Notes under the pieces: model-generated
What the model saw: the letters and a program-made list of their open reading frames with translations, nothing else
Databases searched by the model: none
What the model was told of the DNA's origin: nothing
Source: CAYSSG01 sp964433635
GTDB lineage: Bacteria > Atribacterota > Phoenicimicrobiia > Phoenicimicrobiales > Stramentimicrobiaceae
Direction of reading: 5' to 3'
Length of the DNA: 64,000 bases
NCBI GenBank assembly: GCA_964433635.1
Contig: CAYSSG010000003.1
Location: 1 to 64,000, forward strand
Position numbers and translations under genes: made by a program
Part shown: piece after piece, positions 53,686-63,573 of the stretch
Layout: each line of letters opens with the position of its first letter
How positions within the stretch are numbered: position 1 is the first letter of the stretch

Positions 53686-55506
53686 ATGTCCATGAGAAGT
53701 GAAAGTGAACGTCCTGGTAAAGTTAAGTTCAGAAAAGAAATTCCTATCCAATATCGTTGGGATATCGATTCAATTTACAGAGATACAGAGGTTTGGGAGA
53801 AGGACTGCCGTAAAGCTGAAAAATGCATAAATAAACTGGTGAAACAGAAAGATTGCTTTACCTCTGATGACAGCTCTTTGCTGAGATGTTTACGGTTAAA
53901 AGACCAATTATCTGAGTTAGTCCAGAAAATTTATACTTATGCACATATGATAAAGGATGGGGAAAATCAGAACAGTGGTTATCAGGCCATTTTTTATCAG
54001 GCATCCAGGCTGCTTGTAAGGACTGAAGAAGGAATGTCTTTTATTGAGCCTGGAATCATGTCTATGGACGTGAACAAGATTGAAGAATGGATTAAAAAAA
54101 ATAAGCAGCTTAAAATGTACCGGCATTATTTAAGAGATATTTTTCGTAAAAAAGAACATATTCTATCGCACGATGAAGAAAAAATTATAGCTCAGGCTGG
54201 AGAGATAGCTATGGTTCCGGAAAACTCTTTCAGCATGCTCAGTTATGCTGATCTGAAATTCCCCAAGGTAAGAGATGAAGAACACAACGATATTTCCATC
54301 AGTCATGGTAATTTTATTTCTCTCCTGAGAAGTAATAACAGGCTTTTTCGAAAGAATGTCTTTAAAAAGTATTATCAGATCTATGCCCGACATAGACATA
54401 CTTTTGCAGCTTTGCTGGCGGGAAATTTAAAGAAAGACCGTTTCTACAGTCATACCAGGAAATATAAAAATAGTTTGGAGGCAGCTTTATTCGAGGATGA
54501 TATTCCGGTTGCAGTCTATGATAATCTACTGAATGCTGTTCACAAGAATATTCCATTACTTCAACGTTACATCCGGTTAAAAAAAGAATTTTTACATCTT
54601 GACTCCTTTCATATGTATGATATGTATGTGTCATTATCAGAAGAAAAAATGTGTTACAACTATTCTGAAGCACAGGAAATAATTATTCAGGGACTTGCCC
54701 CTTTAGGGGGATCATATCAAGCAATCATTCAGGAGGGATTCAGAGAGAGATGGGTGGATGTATATGAAAATGAGGGGAAAACAAGCGGAGCTTATTCTAC
54801 CGGTAGTTATCGGAGTAAACCCTTTATCTTGTTGAATTATCAGGGTACCCTGGAAGATATCTATACTTTAGCTCATGAGTTTGGCCATTCTTTGCATAGT
54901 TATTATACCAATAGAAAGCAGCCTTTAATCTATAGCGGTTATTCCATTTTTCTGGCAGAGATTGCATCTACAACCAATGAAGCCCTGTTAACACACTTTC
55001 TGCTTAAACGGGCCAGGAATAGAAGGGATAAACTAACCATTCTAAATCATTTTTTAGAGCAATTTCGGACTACTTTCTTCAGGCAGGCTATGTTTGCCGA
55101 ATTCGAAAGAATGATTCATGAATATGATGAAAAAGGGGAGCCCCTCACAACAGAATGGTTTTCCCGGCAATATGCTGATTTAAATCGAATTTATTATGGA
55201 AGAGATACAGTCATTGACCAGGAAATTACCATGGAATGGGCAAGGATACCTCATTTCTATTATCATTATTATGTGTATCAGTATGCAATCGGTTTCGCAG
55301 TAGCTATTGTTCTTTCACGCAGGATCTTACAGGAAGGAGAGTCGACTATCAAGAAATATCTTGCCTTTCTCAGCAAAGGGAGTTCAGATTATCCAATCCC
55401 CATCTTAAAACAAGCGGGAATTGATATAGCAAACGGTCAGTCTTTAGAAGAGGCCATGGATCTATTTGGTGAGTTGTTGGTCCAATTAGAAGATCTGAGA
55501 GAATAA
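53686..55506 (+). CDS. pepF: oligoendopeptidase F (M3 metallopeptidase)
   Basis: Cytoplasmic zinc endopeptidase for short peptides, 606 residues, normal length. LAHEFGHSLHSYY (near 394-406) is the HExxH zinc motif and SIFLAEIASTTNEALL gives the third ligand Glu. KTSGAYSTGSY and RIPHFYYHYYVYQYAIGF are M3B substrate-loop blocks. The upstream ribosome site is weak (AAAGGT, 15 nt away). Confidence 0.93.
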   Translation: MSMRSESERPGKVKFRKEIPIQYRWDIDSIYRDTEVWEKDCRKAEKCINKLVKQKDCFTSDDSSLLRCLRLKDQLSELVQKIYTYAHMIKDGENQNSGYQAIFYQASRLLVRTEEGMSFIEPGIMSMDVNKIEEWIKKNKQLKMYRHYLRDIFRKKEHILSHDEEKIIAQAGEIAMVPENSFSMLSYADLKFPKVRDEEHNDISISHGNFISLLRSNNRLFRKNVFKKYYQIYARHRHTFAALLAGNLKKDRFYSHTRKYKNSLEAALFEDDIPVAVYDNLLNAVHKNIPLLQRYIRLKKEFLHLDSFHMYDMYVSLSEEKMCYNYSEAQEIIIQGLAPLGGSYQAIIQEGFRERWVDVYENEGKTSGAYSTGSYRSKPFILLNYQGTLEDIYTLAHEFGHSLHSYYTNRKQPLIYSGYSIFLAEIASTTNEALLTHFLLKRARNRRDKLTILNHFLEQFRTTFFRQAMFAEFERMIHEYDEKGEPLTTEWFSRQYADLNRIYYGRDTVIDQEITMEWARIPHFYYHYYVYQYAIGFAVAIVLSRRILQEGESTIKKYLAFLSKGSSDYPIPILKQAGIDIANGQSLEEAMDLFGELLVQLEDLRE

Positions 55507-55615
55507 AGCATATCCAATCACAAAATGAGGAGAATATATTCAACACTGATTTCCTGATCAGAAACAATTGATGTCTATTTAAGCAACTGAAGAGAGAGAA
55601 ATGTATAAGAATCAT

Positions 55616-55644
55616 TTAAAAAAGAGATCAAAACATGGTACAAT
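55616..55644 (+). promoter_or_regulatory. candidate extended -10 promoter
   Basis: TTAAAA at 55616-55621, 17 bases, TACAAT at 55639-55644 with a TGN extension just before it. It would serve the secreted protein gene at 55694. Confidence 0.4.
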
Positions 55645-55693
55645 AATAGCGCGGAAGGTAATAAAATATAAATAGCGGGAGGTTTGTGTAAAA

Positions 55694-56311
55694 ATGAGAC
55701 AGGTAAAAAATAGATTATTCGTTTTCATGATATTCTTTCTATTGACTTCTTTATCTGCTTTCGCGCAGGTAGAAGCAGATGATGATACTCAAATTGAAAA
55801 CAGCTGGTCTTCCGTTGATAATGTTTTCTTAAATAGGGATCAAGACATTCTGGTTAAAAAGCCCATATCAGGTCCAATTAAAATCGGCTTTTCGGCAAAA
55901 GAAGTTCGGGAAGTCATGGGAATACCTGACCGGATGGATGAAGAAAAGCGTATTTATTATTATCGGACTTCCCCCATCTATTTTAATCATGACTGGAAAG
56001 TACAATCCTGGGATAACCGCTACGGGAACTTAAAGGTCGCAGATGAGGTTGTAACCATCAGATCAGGATCTCATATTTCCGAAGTCTTCAAGGAAATGGG
56101 ATTTCCTCTTCGATTAAAAAAGATTGATCATGGCTACCAGTTGGAGTACCCGGATGAAGTCATTTATCTGAATAAAAATTGGTTAGTGGTAGCAGTAAGG
56201 CTGCCGTATCCCATATTATTTTGTTCAGAGAGAGTAACAATGAGTCCGGAGGATTTTTTAGAAGAATTCAATCACTTTTTAGTAGAAAAAAAATCTCTGA
56301 TACAAGAATAA
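55694..56311 (+). CDS. secreted protein with duplicated BamE-like motif
   Basis: Exported protein, 205 residues: residues 1-25 are a signal peptide ending AFA. The mature part has two related halves. Each has I-x-x-G-x-x-x-x-E-V-x-x-x-M-G-x-P, then an aromatic strand, then a Y-x-N-x-x-W-x-V turn (about 66-105 and 117-170). The pattern resembles SmpA/BamE or copper-amine-oxidase-like small beta domains, but I cannot name the family. GGGAGG lies 11 nt upstream. It is convergent with the NAD(P)HX repair gene. Confidence 0.7.
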   Translation: MRQVKNRLFVFMIFFLLTSLSAFAQVEADDDTQIENSWSSVDNVFLNRDQDILVKKPISGPIKIGFSAKEVREVMGIPDRMDEEKRIYYYRTSPIYFNHDWKVQSWDNRYGNLKVADEVVTIRSGSHISEVFKEMGFPLRLKKIDHGYQLEYPDEVIYLNKNWLVVAVRLPYPILFCSERVTMSPEDFLEEFNHFLVEKKSLIQE

Positions 56312-56342
56312 ATGATCTGCAAAAAAGATATTTTACCTGGAA

Positions 56343-57917
56343 TCAGATTCGGTTAAAACCTGAAAAATTCAATTGTTTTGTCATGTTTTGATTATGACGG
56401 ATTGATTTTATCGCTTTGGGAAGGGAATGGAGTACATCTTCTGCGGTCATTCCGTCCTCTCCTTTTTTATGGGCAGCAAAATCTCCAGCTAATCCATGAA
56501 CCAGTGTTCCCTGCCGTACAGCATACTCCAATGGCAGACCCAGGGTAAACATGGCTGCGATCGTACCGGTAAGTACATCACCTGAGCCGGCTGAAGCCAT
56601 GCCGCTGTTTCCAGTCATATTGATATATATTTCTCCGCTGGTCAATCCGATAATAGAATGCGCACCCTTAAGTACACAGATGACATGATTATCCTGAATG
56701 AATTTCTGGATGATCTTTATGGGATTTTCTTTTATATTCCGGATTGGTTGGTTAATTAAACGAGCCATCTCTCCCAGGTGCGGGGTCAGGATAGTCGGTG
56801 CACTACGTTTTTTAAGAGTAGAGACATCCTGGCTCAATGCTGTTAATCCATCTCCGTCAATCAATAAGGGCTTTTGAATCTCAATAATTAACCTACGAAT
56901 CAGATCCTGGGTCTCTTCTTCCAGAGAGAGGCCGGGCCCGATAATCACCATATCTGTTGTTTCTGAATACTTCAGGAGTTCATTATAATTGGCTAAACTG
57001 ATACTTCCTGAGGCTGTCTCTTTTTGTGGCAGAAAAACAACTTCGCTGGCTTTGGTACTGATATAGGGTACCATAGCTGCAGGTGCAGCTAACCGGGAAT
57101 AACCACCACCTGCTTTCAGAAAAGAGAGGGATGAAAGGTAAGGTGCACCATAATATTGCTGGGCGCCGGCGATGAAAAGTACATTTCCGAATGTTCCCTT
57201 GTGACCGTCTGACGGTCTATCGGGTAAGGTAACAGGGGTGTTAACATAAATATGAAGATTTTGATGATTATATAAGTCCGGCGGAAAGGAGATATGGGAA
57301 ACATAGAGCTCACCTCCATTTTGATAGCCTGGATAGAGGATATTCCCCACCTTGGGAAGTCCGAATGTGACCGTATAATCTGCCTGAACAGCGATTCCCC
57401 TGATGGAACCATTATCACCATGAATACCGGAAGGAATATCAATACTGATGACTGGATTATTCACTTGATTGAGTAGTTGAATGACCTGAAAATAATATCC
57501 GGCAATATCCCTGGTTAATCCGGTACCAAAAATAGCATCAATCACAATATGCTCAGGTTTGATGAAGGATTGAATTTCTTCTATGGGAGGCATGATGGAA
57601 ACAGGAAGATTTAATCTTTGAATGATATTCCAGTTCTCTAGGGCAGCACCTTTATATTTTTCCGGCTGGCTGAGTATATAAAGTTGAATATGCGCACCGT
57701 TTGAGTATAGCTTTCTAGCCAAAACCATTCCATCTCCACCGTTATTTCCCATACCGCAAAAGATGAGGAAATGGCTATTTTCTATTGCAAAGTGCTGGGA
57801 GGTGACCTGATATACTGCAAGCCCTGCATTTTCCATTAAAATAGCTTCAGTAATACCATATTGTTCAATTGCATCCCGATCCAGTTTCTGCATTTCTTCT
57901 ACACTGGCAATCTTCAT
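56343..57917 (-). CDS. nnr: bifunctional NAD(P)HX epimerase/dehydratase
   Basis: Repair enzyme for hydrated NAD(P)H, 524 residues from the chosen start. Residues 1-210 are the epimerase: GMGNNGGDGMVLARKL and DAIFGTGLTRD. Residues 230-505 are the ADP/ATP-dependent dehydratase: GNVLFIAGAQQYYGAPYLSS, ILTPHLGEMARL, GSGDVLTGTIAAM and GEDGMTAEDVLHSLP. A basic 20-residue tail follows. ATG 57917 has AAAGGAG 9 nt upstream; a TTG at 57941 is less likely. Confidence 0.93.
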   Translation of the reverse strand: MKIASVEEMQKLDRDAIEQYGITEAILMENAGLAVYQVTSQHFAIENSHFLIFCGMGNNGGDGMVLARKLYSNGAHIQLYILSQPEKYKGAALENWNIIQRLNLPVSIMPPIEEIQSFIKPEHIVIDAIFGTGLTRDIAGYYFQVIQLLNQVNNPVISIDIPSGIHGDNGSIRGIAVQADYTVTFGLPKVGNILYPGYQNGGELYVSHISFPPDLYNHQNLHIYVNTPVTLPDRPSDGHKGTFGNVLFIAGAQQYYGAPYLSSLSFLKAGGGYSRLAAPAAMVPYISTKASEVVFLPQKETASGSISLANYNELLKYSETTDMVIIGPGLSLEEETQDLIRRLIIEIQKPLLIDGDGLTALSQDVSTLKKRSAPTILTPHLGEMARLINQPIRNIKENPIKIIQKFIQDNHVICVLKGAHSIIGLTSGEIYINMTGNSGMASAGSGDVLTGTIAAMFTLGLPLEYAVRQGTLVHGLAGDFAAHKKGEDGMTAEDVLHSLPKAIKSIRHNQNMTKQLNFSGFNRI

Positions 57918-58063
57918 CTCCTGACACTCCTTTCTGAGCAACGAATTGCTTAATGATTTATAACCAAACAGGAAAGTGGCGGATTCATCATGCTTAATTC
58001 ATATCTGATGCTGTTAAACGGTATTCATACCAAAAAAGTGCACTTACTATGAGCTATTGAAAC

Positions 58064-58291
58064 TTAATGATGACAGGTGGAGCAGGATCCCTTGGAGCAG
58101 GCAGAGCAACCTGAATGACCCGTCTTCTCAGAACGATTGCCCGGGCAATATCCAAATCCGTTGAATAACCTTTTCGTATTGTTACTGCCGCAATTTTCAC
58201 AGAGAAATTGACCTTTTTCCATCTCCTTAATGGATGCCCTTATGTTAAACCTGTGATGGCAATTCTGGCATTCATAACTGTAGTTTGGCAT
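58064..58291 (-). CDS. FmdB-type zinc ribbon protein
   Basis: Small protein of 75 residues. YECQNCHHRF and CENCGSN form the CxxC...CxxC zinc ribbon of FmdB-family regulatory proteins. A second cysteine-rich tail (CSACSKGSCSTC) follows. ATG 58291 (MPNYSYEC) matches the family's normal start; the frame is open to 58336. Its promoter fits this start. Confidence 0.85.
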   Translation of the reverse strand: MPNYSYECQNCHHRFNIRASIKEMEKGQFLCENCGSNNTKRLFNGFGYCPGNRSEKTGHSGCSACSKGSCSTCHH

Positions 58292-58325
58292 CAATTCTTC
58301 ATTCCTTCCTGGCTGATAGGATAAA

Positions 58326-58354
58326 ATATTACTCAATTATTGTATATTAGACAA
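58326..58354 (-). promoter_or_regulatory. promoter of the FmdB-type gene
   Basis: On the - strand TTGTCT (58354-58349), 17 bases, TAATAT (58331-58326), giving a leader of about 28 nt before ATG 58291. The rest of the gap to 58569 is very AT-rich (58446-58500 almost pure A/T) and probably holds the promoter of the giant gene. Confidence 0.5.
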
Positions 58355-58569
58355 CATGAATTTTCAACTTTTTCTACAGGAAGGAGTTCATCAGAGTGAC
58401 TCATCCTTAAGTCCTTGAAAGGCAAACTACTTCAAAGATGAATTGTTCATATTTATAATATAATAAATAAGAATATTATAAATAAGATAGTTTAATTATG
58501 ACTGTAAAGATAGTAAAATAGAACTATAGATAAGAGTCTGATTAAAATATAAGCGTTTATGGTGACTAA

Positions 58570-61500
58570 ATGTCAAAATCACAGAGTTCCAGGAATTCTG
58601 AAATAAGTGAAATAGTGAATCATTTATTTAACAGCATCTCCCGAATAGATGTATTACAGCATTATGGGATTGAGCTGAATGATGTCAACGCACTGGTAGA
58701 AATTGCCGGTTTTAAACAAGGTCTATCCCGAATAATCAGTAAGAAGTCCTTTGGTGCAAATCATATCCTTGATTTATTTTGGGAAAAATTCCATGCCTTT
58801 GATGAAAAAATCAGCAAAGAGCAATGGTTAAAACAGATCTATCATTTTTGTCAATATCTGTCATTTCCGGAAACCAGGTCTGAATTCAATACAGTTTCTT
58901 TGACCATGAAAAAAATGTTTATCCTTTTTTTATTAACCTACCGTCAGATTCTTATCTTAAGCAGACAATTCGAGACGGATTCCTTCGTTGGAAAATATCC
59001 TCTTTCCTTTCTTTCAGTAAAAGAGATAAGAGGATTGGAACAGGGAGAGGAATACCAGCGTTTTTTGGATGCCTTTTACCAGCTGTTTGTTTATGAGATG
59101 ATGGCTTTAAGCAGTGAAATTTATCAATACAATACGTTGGATCATGTCTGCGGAGTTCATTCTTTGGCTTTAAGCATTGCCAGACAATTACAAAAACAGG
59201 GATTATCTCTTAACTTAGATATTATATCTGGTTCTGCAGCCGGTCATGATATAGGCAAATATGGTTGTCGAACCAGTGAGGAAAGAAGGGTGCCTTATCT
59301 CCATTATTATTATACTGATTTATGGTTCCAGCGACTTCATATTCCCTATATTGGACATATTGCGGTTAACCATTCAGTATGGGATCTGGAGCTGGAAAAC
59401 CTTTCTGTAGAATCACTTATTCTTATTTATTCTGATTTCAGGGTAAAGAATAAGGAGAACACCAGCCAGATGAATATATACAGTCTTCAGGAATCCTTTC
59501 AGGTCATTTTGAAGAAACTGGATAATATAGATGAAAAGAAGGAAAAGAGATACCGGAGGGTATTTGCCAAGTTGAAGGATTTTGAAGATTTTCTCCTGGA
59601 AAAAAGCATTGACTTAGAACTAATTCCTTTCTCAGAAAAAAAAGTTAATCCTGAGAGAAAGCAGCGGTTTTTTGCTTTACTTCACGGAGAAGATGTGATT
59701 CAGCAGATTAAATATCTATCTCTGGAACACAGCTTTCAATTGATGTTCCAGTTAAGGAATGAATCAGCTATCAATTCCATACTAGAGTCAGCAAGGAGCG
59801 AGAGAAGCTGGCAGAATCTGCAGGAATACCTGAGGATATTTTCTGAGTATGCAACCTACCTTAACCAGAATGAAAAGATTCTGACCTTGAAATTTCTTTA
59901 TGAACAGCTTATTTTTCCGGAAGAAGGCATTCGAAGGAGAAGTGCCAAGTTGATTGGATATCTGATTGCCAGCTTTGACGAGAAATACCGCAAAGAAATT
60001 CCCGATGATGTATGCATGGAACCATCAAAGGTTAAGAGTGCAGACCTATTAAAGAAATATATTCAATTATTTATTGAACCGACAGTGAAAACCTCAGAGC
60101 TTAATCAGTACAGGATAAGAGAAAATCTGCCCTTCATGTTGGATTCCTTATTCCAGAATAGCCAAGGCAACCAAATAATCCAGTATAATCATATCATCAG
60201 GAAATATTATCAAAAATATAATCATAACCAGGTAAACGGGAATATAGCCAAATATCTGCTTCAGTCTTTAAAGTATATTCCCATCCTGCACAAACAGTAT
60301 ATTGATCCAGTAATGGGTCATTTATTAATTCGACTGCTGATTCATGAGAATGAAACCCTGCGAATCAATGCCCTGAATGTTACGGATTATCTGCTGGATA
60401 AGATATCGGATAAGGACCCTTTCCTGAAGATATGCCGGTTGAAATTGAACGAGATTAAAACATGTTCCCTGATTCCTGCTGAAAATTTTCTTTTATATAA
60501 ATTGATTAAGAAGGTTAAGGCCAGACAGTCTTTAGCTAAACAATTTCAAGAATATTGCCTGAGGGATGTTCAGAATATTGATCGAATGTATCTGAATAAC
60601 CTGAAGTCGTCAACCGATGCTATGATTAAGCAAGTGCAGATTGATATGTTAACAGAAAGAGCACTATCAAATCCAGAGGAGATAGTTTATACTGCCCTGC
60701 ATTTCTGTAACATATTGAAGGTAAGCAGTCATGAACCGATTCGTAATTATGCCGGCCGTGCTCTCATCAAAATTATCCCATCCTTAAGTTTGGAGCAGAA
60801 GAATGATATCTCTATAGAACTTTTAAAGGCATTGGAGATTGATGATTTTCAATACACAAAATATATCCCTTACTATTTAGGCCAATCCATTCCTTTTCTT
60901 CCACCCCGGGAGATCGATGAATTTATTGACGAATTAGAGAATAAGATAAAAATTTCCGATCAATGGACCTGTACGCTGCTGATTCGCACCATCGCTGTTG
61001 CCATTAGCCGATACGCTTCTTATCAAAAAAGGCATCAGGAAGATCAGATCGTTTTTCAAAAAAGACTGTTGCGCATGCTGGGAATCTTGATGAATGGTCT
61101 GGCACATCATGATCTGCTGGTAAAAAGGGTTACTTCCATGGTGATTGGAAAGGAAATCTTTGCTTCAGATCATATGACTTTGAAGGAGAAGGCTGGAATC
61201 TTTCGTCTTATAGCCAAGAAATTACTTAATCTAATCAGTCCCATCAATCAACAGGATATTCTTCTCTTCTTTGCTGATTCAGTTCTGTTGCATCAACTTT
61301 ATGTGTATATTTCTGATTATCATTTTTATGAAGGAGGAATTAACCTACCGGTACCTGAATCTATTGCCTTCTTCCCCGGTTCCTTTGATCCCTTTTCTCT
61401 GAGTCATAAGGAGATTGTAAGGGAGATTGAAAAGCTGCGTATGGAGGTATATCTGTCAGTTGATGAATATTCCTGGTCTAAAAGGACTCAGCCTCATCTG

Positions 61501-63573
61501 TTTAGAAAAAGCCTGATTAATATGTCCATCGCAGATGAATTAGATGTTTATCTCTATCCTGAAAATTTGCCCAGTAACATTGCCAATGCAAACGATTTAA
61601 ATATGCTGGAAAAACAATTTCCTCATTCCAGGGTTTATATTGTCGTTGGGAGTGATGTCTTGTTGAATGCCACAGCTTATATGGATATCAGAAGTCAGGA
61701 TTCTGTACTTCGCTTTCCGCATATTATTTTCAGTCGAAAGGCATTGCATCTTTCCACACAGCTCCAGAAAAAGTACCAGAAAATTCTCAGTAGATTGGGG
61801 GAAGATGTTATTCAGTTAAATCTACAGGCACCTTTTGAAGAAATCAGTTCCAGCCAGATTCGAAAGAATATTGATAATCACCGTGATATCTCTGATTTGG
61901 TTGATCCCCTCGCAGAACGTTATATCTATCAATTTGGACTGTACCAGAGAGAGCCACAGTATAAATCCACATTGCAGAAGGTTTATACCAGGATAGAAGT
62001 GGTTGAACATATGACAGAATCAGCTATGGAAAAACTGGTAGAGGAGATTTTTCCCGAAAATTTAAGGGCAAAGGCATGGGACAGTCTGATGAAGTTCAAT
62101 ACTAAACTGAATCCCCGCATTATTCTCTTAAAGGATACCCATCACCTGGAAAAAGTTTTGGGTTTTGTGTCAGTTCATTGGATTCGTTCCAGCAGGTTAT
62201 ATCATGAATTTGAAGATCATCACATTTCACAGTATATCAGGGACCATGCTACCGGCCGAACGATTGTTCTTGATGGCATTTTTACCGTTGAGTCTGCCAG
62301 GAATACCTCACAGTTTACAAATTTAATACAGATTCTTTTAACCGAAGCCCTGACTTTTTGTCTTAAAAAAGATTATGATTATGCTGTTTTTAAAAATATG
62401 GTACCGGAAACAGATTCTCCTGAACTGATAGAAACATTAACACTTTTTGGTTTTTCAAAAATACCGGTATCCAATATACCCCACGCTGTGATGACTGTTG
62501 ATATACGTAAACCCTGCACCATAAGTATGGATATAGAAACACTTATCAAGGATCCTTTTTTACAGAGTAAAAGGGTGACCGAGGCAATAGATCTTGCGCG
62601 AAAAAGTCTCCAGAGAGTAATGACCCAATTATATCCCGGACATCTGTTAATTCCCTTTAACATTGATCTCATTAACCAATCGATTGCTGTTAGAGTATGC
62701 CAGGAAAACGGTGTATCTCCCATTCAGAATATCAGCCGAACCCTGGGGCCGTTGATGTGCGTTCCTTTTGGCAAAATCCTTCATAAGATGGTTGTGCCCA
62801 ATACTGTTACCAAATCATTACATACGGATAAAATATTTACCCCGGATATGCAGCACTTCAAGATTGATTCCTTCGGTTATTATATGAGTCTGGAAAACCA
62901 GATAAGAATGATCAAATCCTTTAATCGACCCGTTTTGCTTATTGATGATTTACTGCATAAAGGGTATCGCCTCAAAGCGTTGAGTCCCTTGTTAAGGAAG
63001 GAAAATATTAAAGTCCACAAGATTATCGTAGGTTTACTATCGGGAAGGGGTAAGGAATTGGCTATGATTCAAAAACGTTCTGTAGAAAGTGCTTATTTCA
63101 TTCCCAATCTTCGCATCTGGTTTAATGAAAGCGATTTATATCCCTTTTTTGGCGGTGATGGATTGTTCCGTCAGGAGCCGGAGCAGGGTAATCTGGTTCG
63201 TTCAGTGAATATGATTCTGCCTTATGCCTATCCTGTTTTTTTAAAGGGAGTAAATCCGGAAACAATTTATTGTTTTTCCGAAACATGCATAGAAAATGCA
63301 ATCCAGATGATGAAGGCACTGGAAGAAGAATATCAATCCATCTATCACCGTAAATTGACTTTGGGGAACCTTGGAGAAGTATGCCTTTACCCGCGATACC
63401 CGGACCATGGAACACAGATGCATTATAATCTCTCCATGGCAACTTCAATTTATTTAGAAAATGACCTGGAATTATTACTGAGAATCTGGGAAGGTGGCAG
63501 CAGGAGTAGACAGAAGAATTTATTGCTTTATCCTTATGCACAGGAATTTTCAATAAAAAAGGAGGTATTATGA
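58570..63573 (+). CDS. giant multidomain protein: HD, helical solenoid, NMNAT-like, GNAT-like, PRTase-like
   Basis: Protein of 1667 residues. An HD phosphohydrolase-like domain lies at about 185-300 (TLDHVCGVHSLAL, AAGHDIGKYG, NHSVWD, YSDFR). Residues 340-900 are helical, HEAT-like. An NMNAT/NadD-type nucleotidyltransferase lies at 928-1115 (FFPGSFDPFSLSHKEI, VVGSDVLLN, ISSSQIR); its HxGH is SLSH. A GNAT-like segment (about 1125-1300) and a type I phosphoribosyltransferase-like domain with the PRPP loop VLLIDDLLHKGYRL (about 1454-1467) follow. NMNAT plus PRTase suggests nicotinate/NAD-like nucleotide chemistry, but specificity is open. It ends with an ATGA overlap with the next gene. Confidence 0.78.
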   Translation: MSKSQSSRNSEISEIVNHLFNSISRIDVLQHYGIELNDVNALVEIAGFKQGLSRIISKKSFGANHILDLFWEKFHAFDEKISKEQWLKQIYHFCQYLSFPETRSEFNTVSLTMKKMFILFLLTYRQILILSRQFETDSFVGKYPLSFLSVKEIRGLEQGEEYQRFLDAFYQLFVYEMMALSSEIYQYNTLDHVCGVHSLALSIARQLQKQGLSLNLDIISGSAAGHDIGKYGCRTSEERRVPYLHYYYTDLWFQRLHIPYIGHIAVNHSVWDLELENLSVESLILIYSDFRVKNKENTSQMNIYSLQESFQVILKKLDNIDEKKEKRYRRVFAKLKDFEDFLLEKSIDLELIPFSEKKVNPERKQRFFALLHGEDVIQQIKYLSLEHSFQLMFQLRNESAINSILESARSERSWQNLQEYLRIFSEYATYLNQNEKILTLKFLYEQLIFPEEGIRRRSAKLIGYLIASFDEKYRKEIPDDVCMEPSKVKSADLLKKYIQLFIEPTVKTSELNQYRIRENLPFMLDSLFQNSQGNQIIQYNHIIRKYYQKYNHNQVNGNIAKYLLQSLKYIPILHKQYIDPVMGHLLIRLLIHENETLRINALNVTDYLLDKISDKDPFLKICRLKLNEIKTCSLIPAENFLLYKLIKKVKARQSLAKQFQEYCLRDVQNIDRMYLNNLKSSTDAMIKQVQIDMLTERALSNPEEIVYTALHFCNILKVSSHEPIRNYAGRALIKIIPSLSLEQKNDISIELLKALEIDDFQYTKYIPYYLGQSIPFLPPREIDEFIDELENKIKISDQWTCTLLIRTIAVAISRYASYQKRHQEDQIVFQKRLLRMLGILMNGLAHHDLLVKRVTSMVIGKEIFASDHMTLKEKAGIFRLIAKKLLNLISPINQQDILLFFADSVLLHQLYVYISDYHFYEGGINLPVPESIAFFPGSFDPFSLSHKEIVREIEKLRMEVYLSVDEYSWSKRTQPHLFRKSLINMSIADELDVYLYPENLPSNIANANDLNMLEKQFPHSRVYIVVGSDVLLNATAYMDIRSQDSVLRFPHIIFSRKALHLSTQLQKKYQKILSRLGEDVIQLNLQAPFEEISSSQIRKNIDNHRDISDLVDPLAERYIYQFGLYQREPQYKSTLQKVYTRIEVVEHMTESAMEKLVEEIFPENLRAKAWDSLMKFNTKLNPRIILLKDTHHLEKVLGFVSVHWIRSSRLYHEFEDHHISQYIRDHATGRTIVLDGIFTVESARNTSQFTNLIQILLTEALTFCLKKDYDYAVFKNMVPETDSPELIETLTLFGFSKIPVSNIPHAVMTVDIRKPCTISMDIETLIKDPFLQSKRVTEAIDLARKSLQRVMTQLYPGHLLIPFNIDLINQSIAVRVCQENGVSPIQNISRTLGPLMCVPFGKILHKMVVPNTVTKSLHTDKIFTPDMQHFKIDSFGYYMSLENQIRMIKSFNRPVLLIDDLLHKGYRLKALSPLLRKENIKVHKIIVGLLSGRGKELAMIQKRSVESAYFIPNLRIWFNESDLYPFFGGDGLFRQEPEQGNLVRSVNMILPYAYPVFLKGVNPETIYCFSETCIENAIQMMKALEEEYQSIYHRKLTLGNLGEVCLYPRYPDHGTQMHYNLSMATSIYLENDLELLLRIWEGGSRSRQKNLLLYPYAQEFSIKKEVL

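Noticed and set aside
58446..58500. Very AT-rich tract as a replication origin
   Set aside because: No DnaA-box cluster and no dnaA, dnaN or gyrB nearby; more likely a promoter region.
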